Shown here one piece after another: positions 11,335-20,844 of a stretch of DNA of 64,000 nt. The number at the start of each line of letters is the position of its first letter. The stretch's first letter is position 1. This DNA is from Endotrypanum monterogeii. Taxonomy: Eukaryota; Euglenozoa; Kinetoplastea; Trypanosomatida; Trypanosomatidae. A model generated the notes under the pieces. That model ran no database searches and was not told the DNA's origin. It saw nothing but the letters and a program-made list of their open reading frames with translations. The position numbers and the translations under genes were made by a program. The stretch spans positions 3,170,144 through 3,234,143 of the forward strand of contig CM007320.1 of the NCBI GenBank assembly GCA_000333855.2, read 5' to 3'.

Positions 11335-12910
11335 GGAGTGATCGGTGGTAGGTGTAGTACTAGCAGATTGGATGGTATACGAGAGAGGGAATAAGACAAG
11401 GGGTGGTGGGAGGGAGTGGAGTGTGGAAAAGGATAGGATAAGCGGGGCAGCACAAACCTTCCTCCAATTTCTTTTCCTTTTTTACTGCATTTATTCATCA
11501 CCAGATCGAATGGGGTGAACTGCATACTGTGACCGCCTTCCCCCCCACCCCACAGGGCCGCCTCTGTGTCGTGCGACGGTGTACTATACACGTGTTGGGG
11601 GTAAGACTGGCCGAGCCACTTGACCACAACTCTCGTGAGCAGCAGCCTCGCAGGTATCTCTTCATGGAGGCACCACTGGTGAGACAAGGGCTTGGGCGCA
11701 ATGCAGCGGTAGGATCCCTAGGGTGTGCACGCGACCTCTGATGGGATGCTGCTGCTCTTGAGAACACGGATACATCAAGCTACATCAGGCCCTTCCATGC
11801 GGATTCCTGCTGCCTCACGCGTCATGGCGAGGTAGTGGGTGTGGGGCAGTAGCTCCGGAGAGGGGGAGGTTGTTGTGGTGCTTCTCAAATTTCCCAAAGT
11901 ATCACCGAAAAAAAGCTTGCTGTTGAGCATTGCAGATCGGATCAGCCACGACTTCGCCGCTCCTCGTTTGAACGACACAAAATTTAAGAGGCGCACCTCG
12001 CCTTGAGGGAAGGGTTCATCACACGTTTTCTTGCCTTTCCAGAGCAGGCTTGTGGACTAGTTTCTTGTAGCTGGCGAGGGGTAGGAAAGCAATGAGCACG
12101 TGCCTGAGGAATTAAGTTTCACGATGCACTAGAACGAGCTAGCAGGAAGAAAGAGTTGCGACACAGGGTCCAGCAGACGCAATGGTATGGTAAAGCTGCT
12201 GAAGTATCATGGATGCGACTGTGTTTCTCTCAATGGTCGAAGAAAATCAAAGAAGCAGAAAAACGATCCTTTCTTTTTTAGCCGCTGGGGGCGGGAAAGC
12301 GGCTGGTCAAGAAAGGGCGTGTGATGATGGACCTCACAGAAGCGTGTTTATTCGTTCTCACTCCGTTGATACATTCGCTTTAAGAGCAAAGAGGCTCGCT
12401 TTGTGGGCGGCGCAAACCGTCTACTGCAAATGACGCTTTTGGGTAAAGCTTTGAGCCAGAGGTGATGGCAAGGCGGTGCAGCAGAACAGTAAGATCCTCA
12501 TCTCGCTGCCCAGCTTCTGACGAACGTGAAAGCGGATGCTCGCATGAATGAAAAACATTTTTCCAGCATGGTGCTGGCGATGCAAAAGGAGAAGAACGAA
12601 TTTTTTTTCTACCGGCAGAGCAATCCCATCATCTATTTCGGAAAGGGTCGAAACGAGCTCTCCCCCCACGGTCGACGCGGTTCTCCTCCACACTGATGCA
12701 GAAGGCAGCTGCCCTCGAGCGGAGATGATGATCCTGAGGTTGTAGTGGAAATTAGCTTGAAAGCAAATGAGAGATTTCGCCTCGCTGCAACTTTGAGATC
12801 GTTTGGGTTATCAGAGCTTTGAGACTCATTACTTTGGATTGTCGCCTGGGAGAGGTGTGAGGGAGTGCCCGTTGGGTTTCGGTTCATGGCAGTGAGCCAC
12901 ACCCTTTGCT

Positions 12911-12932
12911 ACACACACACACACACACACAC
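12911..12932. repeat. (AC)n microsatellite
   Basis: Perfect AC run on the plus strand in the spacer between the PAQR genes, followed by a G-run. Confidence 0.9.
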
Positions 12933-13085
12933 GGGATAGGGGGGGGGGGGCACGAGTGAATTATGCGGACCAATGCGTTGCCTCCTACCGTATCGCTGGG
13001 TTGAGGGGAAAAAGGAGGTGCTAGCCGAGTCTCTCTCCCAAGTCAGCCAAACCAACTCACCAGGCAAAACTCATCGACCCTCCCC

Positions 13086-13399
13086 NNNNNNNNNNNNNNN
13101 NNNNNNNNNNNNNNNNNNNNNNNNNNNNNNNNNNNNNNNNNNNNNNNNNNNNNNNNNNNNNNNNNNNNNNNNNNNNNNNNNNNNNNNNNNNNNNNNNNNN
13201 NNNNNNNNNNNNNNNNNNNNNNNNNNNNNNNNNNNNNNNNNNNNNNNNNNNNNNNNNNNNNNNNNNNNNNNNNNNNNNNNNNNNNNNNNNNNNNNNNNNN
13301 NNNNNNNNNNNNNNNNNNNNNNNNNNNNNNNNNNNNNNNNNNNNNNNNNNNNNNNNNNNNNNNNNNNNNNNNNNNNNNNNNNNNNNNNNNNNNNNNNNN
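13086..13399. other. assembly gap (314 N)
   Basis: A run of undetermined bases. The right edge abuts an (AT)n microsatellite directly, suggesting the assembly broke in a simple repeat. Confidence 0.98.
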
Positions 13400-13424
13400 T
13401 ATATATATATATATATATATATAT
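13400..13424. repeat. (TA)n microsatellite at gap edge
   Basis: Twenty-five bases of TA directly abutting the N run; true length is unknown because the gap truncates it. Confidence 0.9.
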
Positions 13425-14496
13425 CCCTTTACGGCCGAGAGTTCCCCTTCCTCTTGTGCGGCGCGGCCTTCAACTCACAAGGGATGTCAGGCCAACGTCT
13501 ACATGTGGTTGTAACGAGTTTTGCTTCCCATGTGCTGGACAGCAATCGCGGTCCCTGGCAGGCGATCTAACAACACACACACGAAAAAAAATGAGTAGCG
13601 ACTTCACCGTTTGGCTGATGCATTGCGAGATGGAAATCGATAAGAAGAAGGGGAGGGAGGGAAGCGAGCAGCATTGGGGACGGGCAAAAAAAAGCGCCGA
13701 ATCGTGTGCCTCATAAACACATACGGTGAGGAAAGCACAAGATGGGGTCAGTGTTTCGTGTCAACTAAATGAAGATGTTCGTGTCATATTGAGAGGTGTT
13801 TCGCAGCCTCGTCGTGGGATGCCCACGGAAAACAGGTCTGTACCCTTGGCGAGTGCTGTCCGCCGATCTGGAGACCCATAAGAGAGATGAGCGTAGCTTT
13901 GATTGATCATCATCACCGCAAGGGATTACACACACGAGATAATACAAAACAGGGTTAGCTAGCCCTCTGGTGGCCCCATCGAAACAAGTCTTCATGTGTG
14001 TCACCAATGAGCCGGAATGCACACTCGTGGTGATATGGTCAAGACAATTAGGATCAATAGAAGGGGCCATGTGGGAGAAGCGAGAGGTGACGCGAGGCAG
14101 TCAGCACACATACAACATTGCCCGAATACGGTTTCGTTCAACGAGAGTCGTATATACAGAGACGTGCTCCCTCCGTGGTGGTGGTGGTGTGGAATAATTA
14201 GGCGCAGAGGACACTGGTTTAGCAAGGAGTCGACGAAGAATAAAGTTTTTTCCTAGGGAAGATCCTTTGCGTGGTGTGCACGTTAGCGCGCGAGTTTGTT
14301 ATCGTGCATGCGATTGTGTGTGTATAGAAAAGTAAATTACATATATATATATGTATTTAAAGTGCAAAATGAAAGGGAGTGACATCTCGTGGTAAGCGTG
14401 CTTGTCTTCACAAGCGCGCCTCCGCTCCCCTCCCCCCTCCTGTGTGGGACTCAGAAGACTCGAAAATGCCTTTCACCCACACCGGCTTTGTCAAGC

Positions 14497-16047
14497 TCAT
14501 CCGCACATCCCATCGCTCACTTTCCACAGCTGGTACATACCGACACAATTGAAGTAATGAACTGCGGCCGCCATGGAGACAAAGAGGTGCCACATTTGGT
14601 GGCTTGAGAGCCAACAGTCAAAGTGGCCAGGGTACCGACACTCAGGAAATTTGGTCACGTAAAACACAACGCCGCTGATGTAGAGGAGCACCATCAAAAG
14701 GATGCCCATCACTGTTGAGCTACTCGCTGCGTTGATGGGAAAAAGCATGGCAAAATGAATGACCGGGATGACCCCACTAAAACCTACCCCCAGGAATACG
14801 CTCAGTCGCACCCACACATGGGTGTGAAACGCATCTGTCCACGGGCCGATGACGCCGGCCATGCCAAGCATCAAGATAGATGTGATATACACAGTCCGTG
14901 CCATCGGGTTGCAGTGAAACATTACGTACAGAGGCGGCAAGAAACTGGAGACAATAAGAGCAGTGATTCCAACAAAGTCCAATCGCCCCATTGCCGTCAT
15001 CACACGGCAGCTGCAGTGGCTGTTAAAGAGGTGGTACAGGGTGCTGTTCAGCATGCATATGAGAGAGCCAAAGCAGAGGATACCATACATTTGCTTGGTC
15101 GCCCCAAGTGACGGGGCGTCGATTACTTTATTGAGCACTGTCGTGTAGAGCAAGACAGTGAAAACGAGAAAAAAAAAGAATGTAAGGAGGTGCGAGTATA
15201 CGTTGATGGTCTCGTTGTGCCAGCCAAATAGACTTTTGAAGCACATTCGAGTCGAGTAGAAGGCTCGGTAGTGGCTACGGATGAACGGGTTGTACTTTTG
15301 CCATGAAGGAATCTCCTCGAACTTGTACAGCGGAAGTTCTCGGTCGCGTCCCATGGAGAGGCAATTCCACTGCTGCTCTCTCGTTGCGTCAAACGGCGGT
15401 GCCTTTGCAACAAGGGGAAAGTTGCGTTTGTGTATCCGACGCTCATGCACCTGGATGTTTTCCTCTGTAGCTTCTAGACTTTGTTGATGCGGCGCTTCCT
15501 CGCGTTCAGCAGCATCCAAGACTATCACGGAGGAGACGGGAGGGGTGTGTTCATCTGTGTGCTGCCTGCCCGTTTTTGGAAATGGCTCCATCGCCACCTC
15601 AGATTTTTCGTGAGAAATGAAAGTGTCGACGAGGTTGGCGGGACGTTGTGTTTTATCGAGCCCCCGCCGATTCTCCATGTTTGAGTCGCCGCAGCTGCAG
15701 TGCTCGCTGTCGACGTCGTCCATAAAAAAATTGTGGTGTCGCTCAGTAGGAATGAAGGGCGGCGTCGTTACTGTCTCCGACGACGAGTAGGATATCAATG
15801 TGGTGTGGTTGTGCTCTCTACTCGTGGGACTGTTGTTTTCTTCCAGTGACGAATGTGTGGGAGATCTGCAAGCTACGCACACCGATTGCGAGGCTGTCGA
15901 TCGGAAGGACCCTCGCGTCGAGCAGACCGGTAACGGCTCTTCATTTTCTTGTCGGCAGGGTAAGGCTCGACTGTCCGCCTCAAGCTTCAGGGGCAACCGC
16001 TGGCTAGCATCGTCTTCGAAGGTGATATCGGTCGCTTGTGCAGACAT
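14497..16047 (-). CDS. PAQR family membrane protein with long N-terminal extension
   Basis: A 516-residue paralogue of the gene at 10243-11334. Residues 1-240 form a hydrophilic, probably disordered cytosolic extension that the paralogue lacks. The membrane domain carries the same signature: HNET at 277-280, S335 and H339 (SxxxH), D357, then PG-FD and H483/H487 in SHQxxH, so the putative zinc site is complete. Seven hydrophobic segments follow HNET to the C-terminus. The frame continues upstream to 16092 but only with a GTG, so ATG 16047 (MSAQATDITF) is the start. Its ATG overlaps the TAA stop of a 19-codon uORF (see separate entry). Receptor or lipid-hydrolase function is known for the family, not shown here. 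Confidence 0.9.
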   Translation of the reverse strand: MSAQATDITFEDDASQRLPLKLEADSRALPCRQENEEPLPVCSTRGSFRSTASQSVCVACRSPTHSSLEENNSPTSREHNHTTLISYSSSETVTTPPFIPTERHHNFFMDDVDSEHCSCGDSNMENRRGLDKTQRPANLVDTFISHEKSEVAMEPFPKTGRQHTDEHTPPVSSVIVLDAAEREEAPHQQSLEATEENIQVHERRIHKRNFPLVAKAPPFDATREQQWNCLSMGRDRELPLYKFEEIPSWQKYNPFIRSHYRAFYSTRMCFKSLFGWHNETINVYSHLLTFFFFLVFTVLLYTTVLNKVIDAPSLGATKQMYGILCFGSLICMLNSTLYHLFNSHCSCRVMTAMGRLDFVGITALIVSSFLPPLYVMFHCNPMARTVYITSILMLGMAGVIGPWTDAFHTHVWVRLSVFLGVGFSGVIPVIHFAMLFPINAASSSTVMGILLMVLLYISGVVFYVTKFPECRYPGHFDCWLSSHQMWHLFVSMAAAVHYFNCVGMYQLWKVSDGMCG

Positions 16048-16106
16048 TATTGCTTCTCTTTCTCTGAAACACTCCTTAACTGCGGTGTACACAGACGCAT
16101 AAACAT
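16047..16106 (-). promoter_or_regulatory. upstream ORF overlapping the PAQR start (TAATG)
   Basis: ATG at 16106 opens a 19-codon ORF (MFMRLCTPQLRSVSEKEKQ) ending in TAA at 16049-16047. The last base of the stop is the first base of the main ATG, giving TAATG. If the spliced leader is added upstream (a CTTTATATAG acceptor is visible near 16178), ribosomes would meet this uORF first and could reach the PAQR frame by termination-reinitiation. An acceptor closer to the gene would exclude the uORF from the mRNA. Confidence 0.45.
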
Positions 16107-18293
16107 AAACGAGTGGACGTGCACTGCCACTATACTTACGTAGAGATCACGGGGCAAGTTCACCAGTTCCTAATCCCTATATAAAGATAAGGATGGTTAG
16201 ACGAAAGTCTGGACGGGATCGCACGCTGCACAGAGGATGTTTAAGGTGCTAATCGCTTTTAGAGCGTTAAAGTGAAGTGGGAGGGGAAGCACAGTGAGGG
16301 AGGGTGTTGGGGAGTGAGCGCATTTGCTGCTGTTAGGCATCACACCAAGGTTATAACCAAAGATGGTTTCTATCTTATTGTAATGAGGCGTTTCTGGGGA
16401 GGGGTCGTGGTGTTTCTGTGTGCGTGTGTGTCGGCGGCTGAGACGACGAAAGTAATATACGCTGCCAGCACCTGAAAACACGCCGCATCGGTGTCGCCGC
16501 ATACTCGCACCATGGTGGTAGGGTGGCAGGAGATGATCGTAAGCCACGTGATATTGTGCACCAAAAAAAATAAGTCTGACGACGAAGCGGAAAACGGGAG
16601 CCACACGATTTTCAAGCAGATCTGCCTACGGGTGAGTCACGACTACAACAGACACTTGATTCATCATCAGAGGACTGTGGGTGTGTCTTTGGGGCTTCCC
16701 GAGGCGTGATAACGGGGGGAGATTGTCAAATTGCTCAAAGGGTGTGAGTGGAGAGCACCTGATCCCCGGAATCGAAAAATCAGTCACTGTCCTCCTCCCC
16801 CCCCAAAAAAAACTTTGTTCCATTTTATCCTTGTCGTCGTCGTCGTCGCAGGCTGCAGACACGCACATTCACAGCCACACAACAACTCCCATTCCACTGC
16901 GAGACGAATGCGTGTGTGATTCATACCCTTTACACGGACCCACATCCCTTACTATCAAGGACACAATGGAACATGGGAGCTCTTATTTTCATTTGGTGTT
17001 TGCGGCTGACCGTGTCCCCGAGAGGATGGCTCGACGACACGGTTTGATTTCCGTGCACAATGCGTAGTATCATGAAAAGATGCACGATAACGCAAAGGGC
17101 GTCGAGGCAACGGGTGATGAATACCACACAAGCGGTGAAAGTCTTCTGCGCATTCCTTATCTCCCCCATCCTCGGCTGAAAGGGAGGCGGGGAGAGGGGG
17201 AAACCACCGAATACAGTCCATTCGAGTCTTGGTGGTGGAGCGGTAAAGGAAGGATTTTCAAGCGTGATAACGCAGATCTGCAGAAACAAAAAAAGAAAAA
17301 TAGACAAAGCCGCGGTGTCATTGCTTTTCCTGCCCACACGTATCCGACGGAAGTCGACTCGGAGAGCGAACGACTGCAAACAGTAGACAAATCAAATTTG
17401 GGACCATGTGCAGAGCAGCAGGGAAAGAAAAATGTGATTCCGGGGATTATTCGTTCCATCCATCTTCCTTTGCAGTGGTCACCAAGGGCACTGAGGGGAT
17501 GACCCCACAAAAGCTCTTACGATAGTGGTGAGCGAGTCAAATCGCCTTGACCGATGAAAATAAGGCAGAACAAAAAACGGAAAAAAAGAGGGCGTGGCCA
17601 GGAGGTGTGGCGTCATCCTTTGCGCAGCATCATTTGAGGCTCTGGGATAAGGTGTTTGCTCTTTCCCATTTCTGTCCACAAACACACTCTCATATTGTCT
17701 TTTTTTTGTTGTTCAGAGAAACATTAGACTGCATCGAATAGGTGTGTGACAAGATTTTTTCGAAGGACAGTGTTGCCAGGGAACACTGAAAAGGAATTCG
17801 ACAGGTAATGACGGGAACCTATATAGGCTACTGACGTGCAACGGACAAGGAGCTCGTGGGCTCACATAGTGGATGAATAAAACTTTTCATAGGGGGGGAG
17901 AACGGCGGAGGGGGGAGGGGCAGTCTGAAGTGGCGTTGGGGCAAACAGAGCCATGCTGGAAGGCTGGATAAGATGGCGTGCCAGGAGGAGGTCTACAGAC
18001 CATTGATTCTCGCTTCAGGGGACGCATGCAAGTGCTCACACGAGCAGCATTGCCGCCATGCTCCTGCTACAACTGTGGCGGACTAGAGCGGATTGTGAAA
18101 GATCGGATACCATTTTTATTGGATACCTGCTTCGCAATTCATTCGGTCTTGTTTGCGTTCTCTCACCTACGTGGGGATGCACTCCCCCCCCCCCCTTCTC
18201 CACCCTTCATACTCGGCTCGTGCCAACCTAGAGGTGGCGAGGTTACCCCTGCGGCACTATATTGAGGGTTGAGTCCAGTTCAAATTTTTATCT
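16048..18293. other. intercistronic spacer
   Basis: A 2.2-kb spacer between the PCIF1-like gene and the PAQR gene. A GT-rich stretch at about 16409-16431 (CA on the RNA strand), a C/A run near 16795-16812, a TCG repeat at about 16836-16851, a poly-A/G stretch near 17284-17300 and a C-run at 18184-18196 are seen. Frames of up to 149 codons occur on both strands (for example 17080-17502 plus, 16930-17379 minus) but overlap one another and show no recognisable domain. I call no gene. Confidence 0.55.
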
Positions 18294-20255
18294 TCATCGA
18301 GCCAAGCGGAACACCGCATTCGAAAGTTTACTCCATGCAGAACTCACGTCGGCACCGATTTCAGAACCGGGGCACGCTCGCTCTGCTTCATTGTCTTGAA
18401 TAACCATGAGCCGAGTGGGGCAGGAAAGGCGTATGAGACTGCTCGCGACTGCTGCCTTCTGGGAAGGGCTTGAAGCCCTGTCGTCGCTGTCGCGGGGACA
18501 CTTCCAAATGTTCCGACAAGAGTTCGGCGCGTCAGTTGCGTAAGGGTCATGGTGGTGTGCACCGTGAATGTAAAGGCATTGCTGCGGTGGTAGCGACTGA
18601 ACCCAGCGACAGAAGCGTGACTGCTCAATTGCTGCGCGAACCTGGGCGGCATGCATCTGTTTTGAGTCGGGAATTATGACGAGAATCGATACGGCTATGG
18701 TCATAGGGGCGCTTTCTATCCATTGTTGCAGATGCACAAATGCTGCAGCGATGACTTCGTGGTCGAAAGGAGGATTACATTCCAGTCGCAACAGGTAGTG
18801 TGAATGCGATATCAATGATGCCGTCCCTGCGTTACCACTACTGGCGCAGTGAGCAGCGGACTCTACATCTTCGAGGGCCCCAGAGGAAGACCTTACCGTT
18901 GCATTCGCTGCTGCGATGCACGCCGCTGCGTCGCGGCAGCTGAAGAAGTTTCCGAGTGAGCCAAATTCAGCATCCGTGTCGAGGAAGACGGAAAAGAAGA
19001 AGGGTCGCGTTGCGTTGAAGGGACTTGAAAAACATTCCACCACGACGGTCGGCCGCTGCTTCGAGAGAGACCCCTGATCGTGACGCTCGAAGACGTCCAT
19101 CACGGAGGGTGGTACAGCAGCTTGCCACCCCGACTCCTTTTCCACCTTGCCACCGCTAAGGCCATGATAGCGCAGCAGCAAACGCGCCAGGGCGTGTAGA
19201 AAGAGTTCCGGGTTCGCCGGCACCGCTCCGTGTTGAGCATTGAAGCGAGTGTACAGGCGTATCACGGCAGCAGCGCTTAAGGGGAGACGAAGGCGGAGTG
19301 CGCTGTCATTCAGCACAACCCATTCCACGTCATGCTGCCGTTGGAGAGGGTCCGGGTCCCTAGGTGGTGGTGCACCCAGAGTAAGCCAGTCCCACAAGCA
19401 CACCCACTCGCTAGCGTCCTCTACACCTCGCACCAGGTCGACTACAACAGCTGTCCCGACACTCTCGCCAGCGCAGTTAGATGAGAAGGTAGACTCAAGT
19501 ATCCCCAGAAGGCGTGTATCTCCGCTTTCCAGGTGTACCTTTAGTTCCCAGGGCACCTTCCCGCCACTGCTGCGACTTCGCATCTGCACGGTCTCCATGC
19601 GTTGAGCCAGCTGCTTGCGCGCGATGTACAAGATGTCGGTCACTTCGTCGGAAAGTCGCCACGCCAGCTTACACTTTTGATTAAAGGAAGTATCCATTTT
19701 GTTGGCAGCACCGCAGAGCTTGTTGAGACACAAATCATAGACATTTTTGGAGGCATGGTGAGGCTCGATTGCCTCCAGAGCTGGCAAAAGTGCGTCGTGA
19801 TAAAAAGGCTCGGGAGTGGCGAGGCGAAGGTGCTTAAGAGAAACAGAGCGCGACCTCGGTTCTTCCGTGATCGTTGCAGTGTCATTCGTGACCTCTAAAG
19901 GCTCTACTAGACCTCGTATGTCGTCTTGGACGTACTGCACTCCTACCAGACGTAGGCGCGCCGCGCCAGTGGGGAATGTTCCAGCAGCTTCCACAACGTT
20001 TGCCTGCCGGCGAACGTCAAGAATGGGATGAACCCATTCTCTCGTTTGTTTCAGAGGCTCGGTGTGCCGGAGATCAAGGGGGTGTGGTGTCGATGCACCG
20101 ATATTCTGGTGGCCTTCAAAGATGGCGCCCGGTAGGAGACCTCTGGTGTCCAATGATGACGAGCTCGGCAGGTGCGCCTTGCAGAGTCGCCCGAGCTCCT
20201 CTTCCACGGCCAAGGCAGTTCTGTAACGAAGGAGTTCCTCCAGTAGGCTCTGCAT
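18294..20255 (-). CDS. PCIF1: PCIF1-type cap adenosine N6-methyltransferase
   Basis: A 653-residue protein matching the catalytic half of PCIF1/CAPAM, which N6-methylates the first transcribed adenosine of capped mRNA using SAM. The catalytic NPPF motif is at 494-497. Upstream, ECFSSPFN (407-414) and DTDxxFGSLGNFF (426-438) match the PCIF1 core; downstream, a hydrophobic strand plus IIPD (527-530) and EQSRF (544-548) continue it. The N-terminal WW domain of animal PCIF1 is not seen; residues 1-180 are divergent. Start is ATG 20255; the upstream open frame to 20756 has low-complexity content and passes through a purine-rich tract (20377-20416) that should be the polypyrimidine signal. Trypanosomatid spliced-leader RNA starts with N6,N6,2'-O-trimethyladenosine, so this enzyme is a natural candidate for that base methylation; the assignment is inference. 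Confidence 0.85.
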   Translation of the reverse strand: MQSLLEELLRYRTALAVEEELGRLCKAHLPSSSSLDTRGLLPGAIFEGHQNIGASTPHPLDLRHTEPLKQTREWVHPILDVRRQANVVEAAGTFPTGAARLRLVGVQYVQDDIRGLVEPLEVTNDTATITEEPRSRSVSLKHLRLATPEPFYHDALLPALEAIEPHHASKNVYDLCLNKLCGAANKMDTSFNQKCKLAWRLSDEVTDILYIARKQLAQRMETVQMRSRSSGGKVPWELKVHLESGDTRLLGILESTFSSNCAGESVGTAVVVDLVRGVEDASEWVCLWDWLTLGAPPPRDPDPLQRQHDVEWVVLNDSALRLRLPLSAAAVIRLYTRFNAQHGAVPANPELFLHALARLLLRYHGLSGGKVEKESGWQAAVPPSVMDVFERHDQGSLSKQRPTVVVECFSSPFNATRPFFFSVFLDTDAEFGSLGNFFSCRDAAACIAAANATVRSSSGALEDVESAAHCASSGNAGTASLISHSHYLLRLECNPPFDHEVIAAAFVHLQQWIESAPMTIAVSILVIIPDSKQMHAAQVRAAIEQSRFCRWVQSLPPQQCLYIHGAHHHDPYATDAPNSCRNIWKCPRDSDDRASSPSQKAAVASSLIRLSCPTRLMVIQDNEAERACPGSEIGADVSSAWSKLSNAVFRLAR

Positions 20256-20844
20256 TGGGTCACAAGACGTGCTGTACACGTGGAAGTAGGACCTAAAAGG
20301 GAAGATATGCGGAGCGTGCCTTCGCTGGTCACGCTGGGTTTGATAATCTGCTGTGGAGTATGCGTGAGCAGCACCAGGGAAGGGAGGGTGAGGGGGGGGG
20401 GGAGAAGGGAGAAGGGAAGTGCAACAGCGAAACGACGCAGCGGTGACTACGAATGTTGGTGTAGAGGAGAGAGCAAGAGGATAGTGGTTCAAAAAAACAA
20501 AAAAAAATTGCTCACCAGATTTGTACTGTTCCGAGATATCCAGATGAGCAAGTGTTGACCGAGGAATAAGAATCCGGGGCAGGGGTGAATTTGTGGCGTT
20601 TGTACGTGCTGCACGACGATCAGCACGCTCAGGCAGATTCACTCCGTAGCAGTCAGGGAGGGAGGGAGGGAGGGAAGAAAGAAAACAAAACTGACACGAG
20701 GGGGATGTGGCACGGTTAGTGACCAGGGGTTCAAGTCGAGGCATATGTGGGACCACTTTTCCTTGTACAAGGGGGTGGCTGACAGGTTTTGCAGCAATGC
20801 AGCGCCAACATTCTTTGCGCTCATTGGGTGTGACGAAGGGAGAG
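20256..20844. other. intercistronic spacer
   Basis: A short spacer between PSTK and the PCIF1-like gene. The plus-strand purine block 20377-20416, including a G-run, is the probable polypyrimidine tract of the PCIF1-like gene. A second purine block (GGGA repeats) is at about 20657-20690. No additional gene is evident. Confidence 0.65.

Larger units (their letters stand above)
11335..14496. other. long spacer with assembly gap
   Basis: About 3.2 kb between two PAQR genes, interrupted by 314 N. The purine-rich block 11381-11448 is the likely polypyrimidine tract of the left gene. Also seen are (AC)n at 12911-12932, a G-run near 12940-12950, (AT)n at 13400-13424 touching the gap, and a shorter AT tract at about 14340-14352. 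Small open frames (for example 12421-12693 minus, 12209-12433 plus) lack convincing composition. A gene hidden by the gap cannot be excluded. Confidence 0.55.

Noticed and set aside
12421..12693. 90-codon minus-strand frame between the PAQR genes
   Set aside because: It begins with GTG, the only internal ATGs leave under 50 codons, and there is no clear acceptor or domain.
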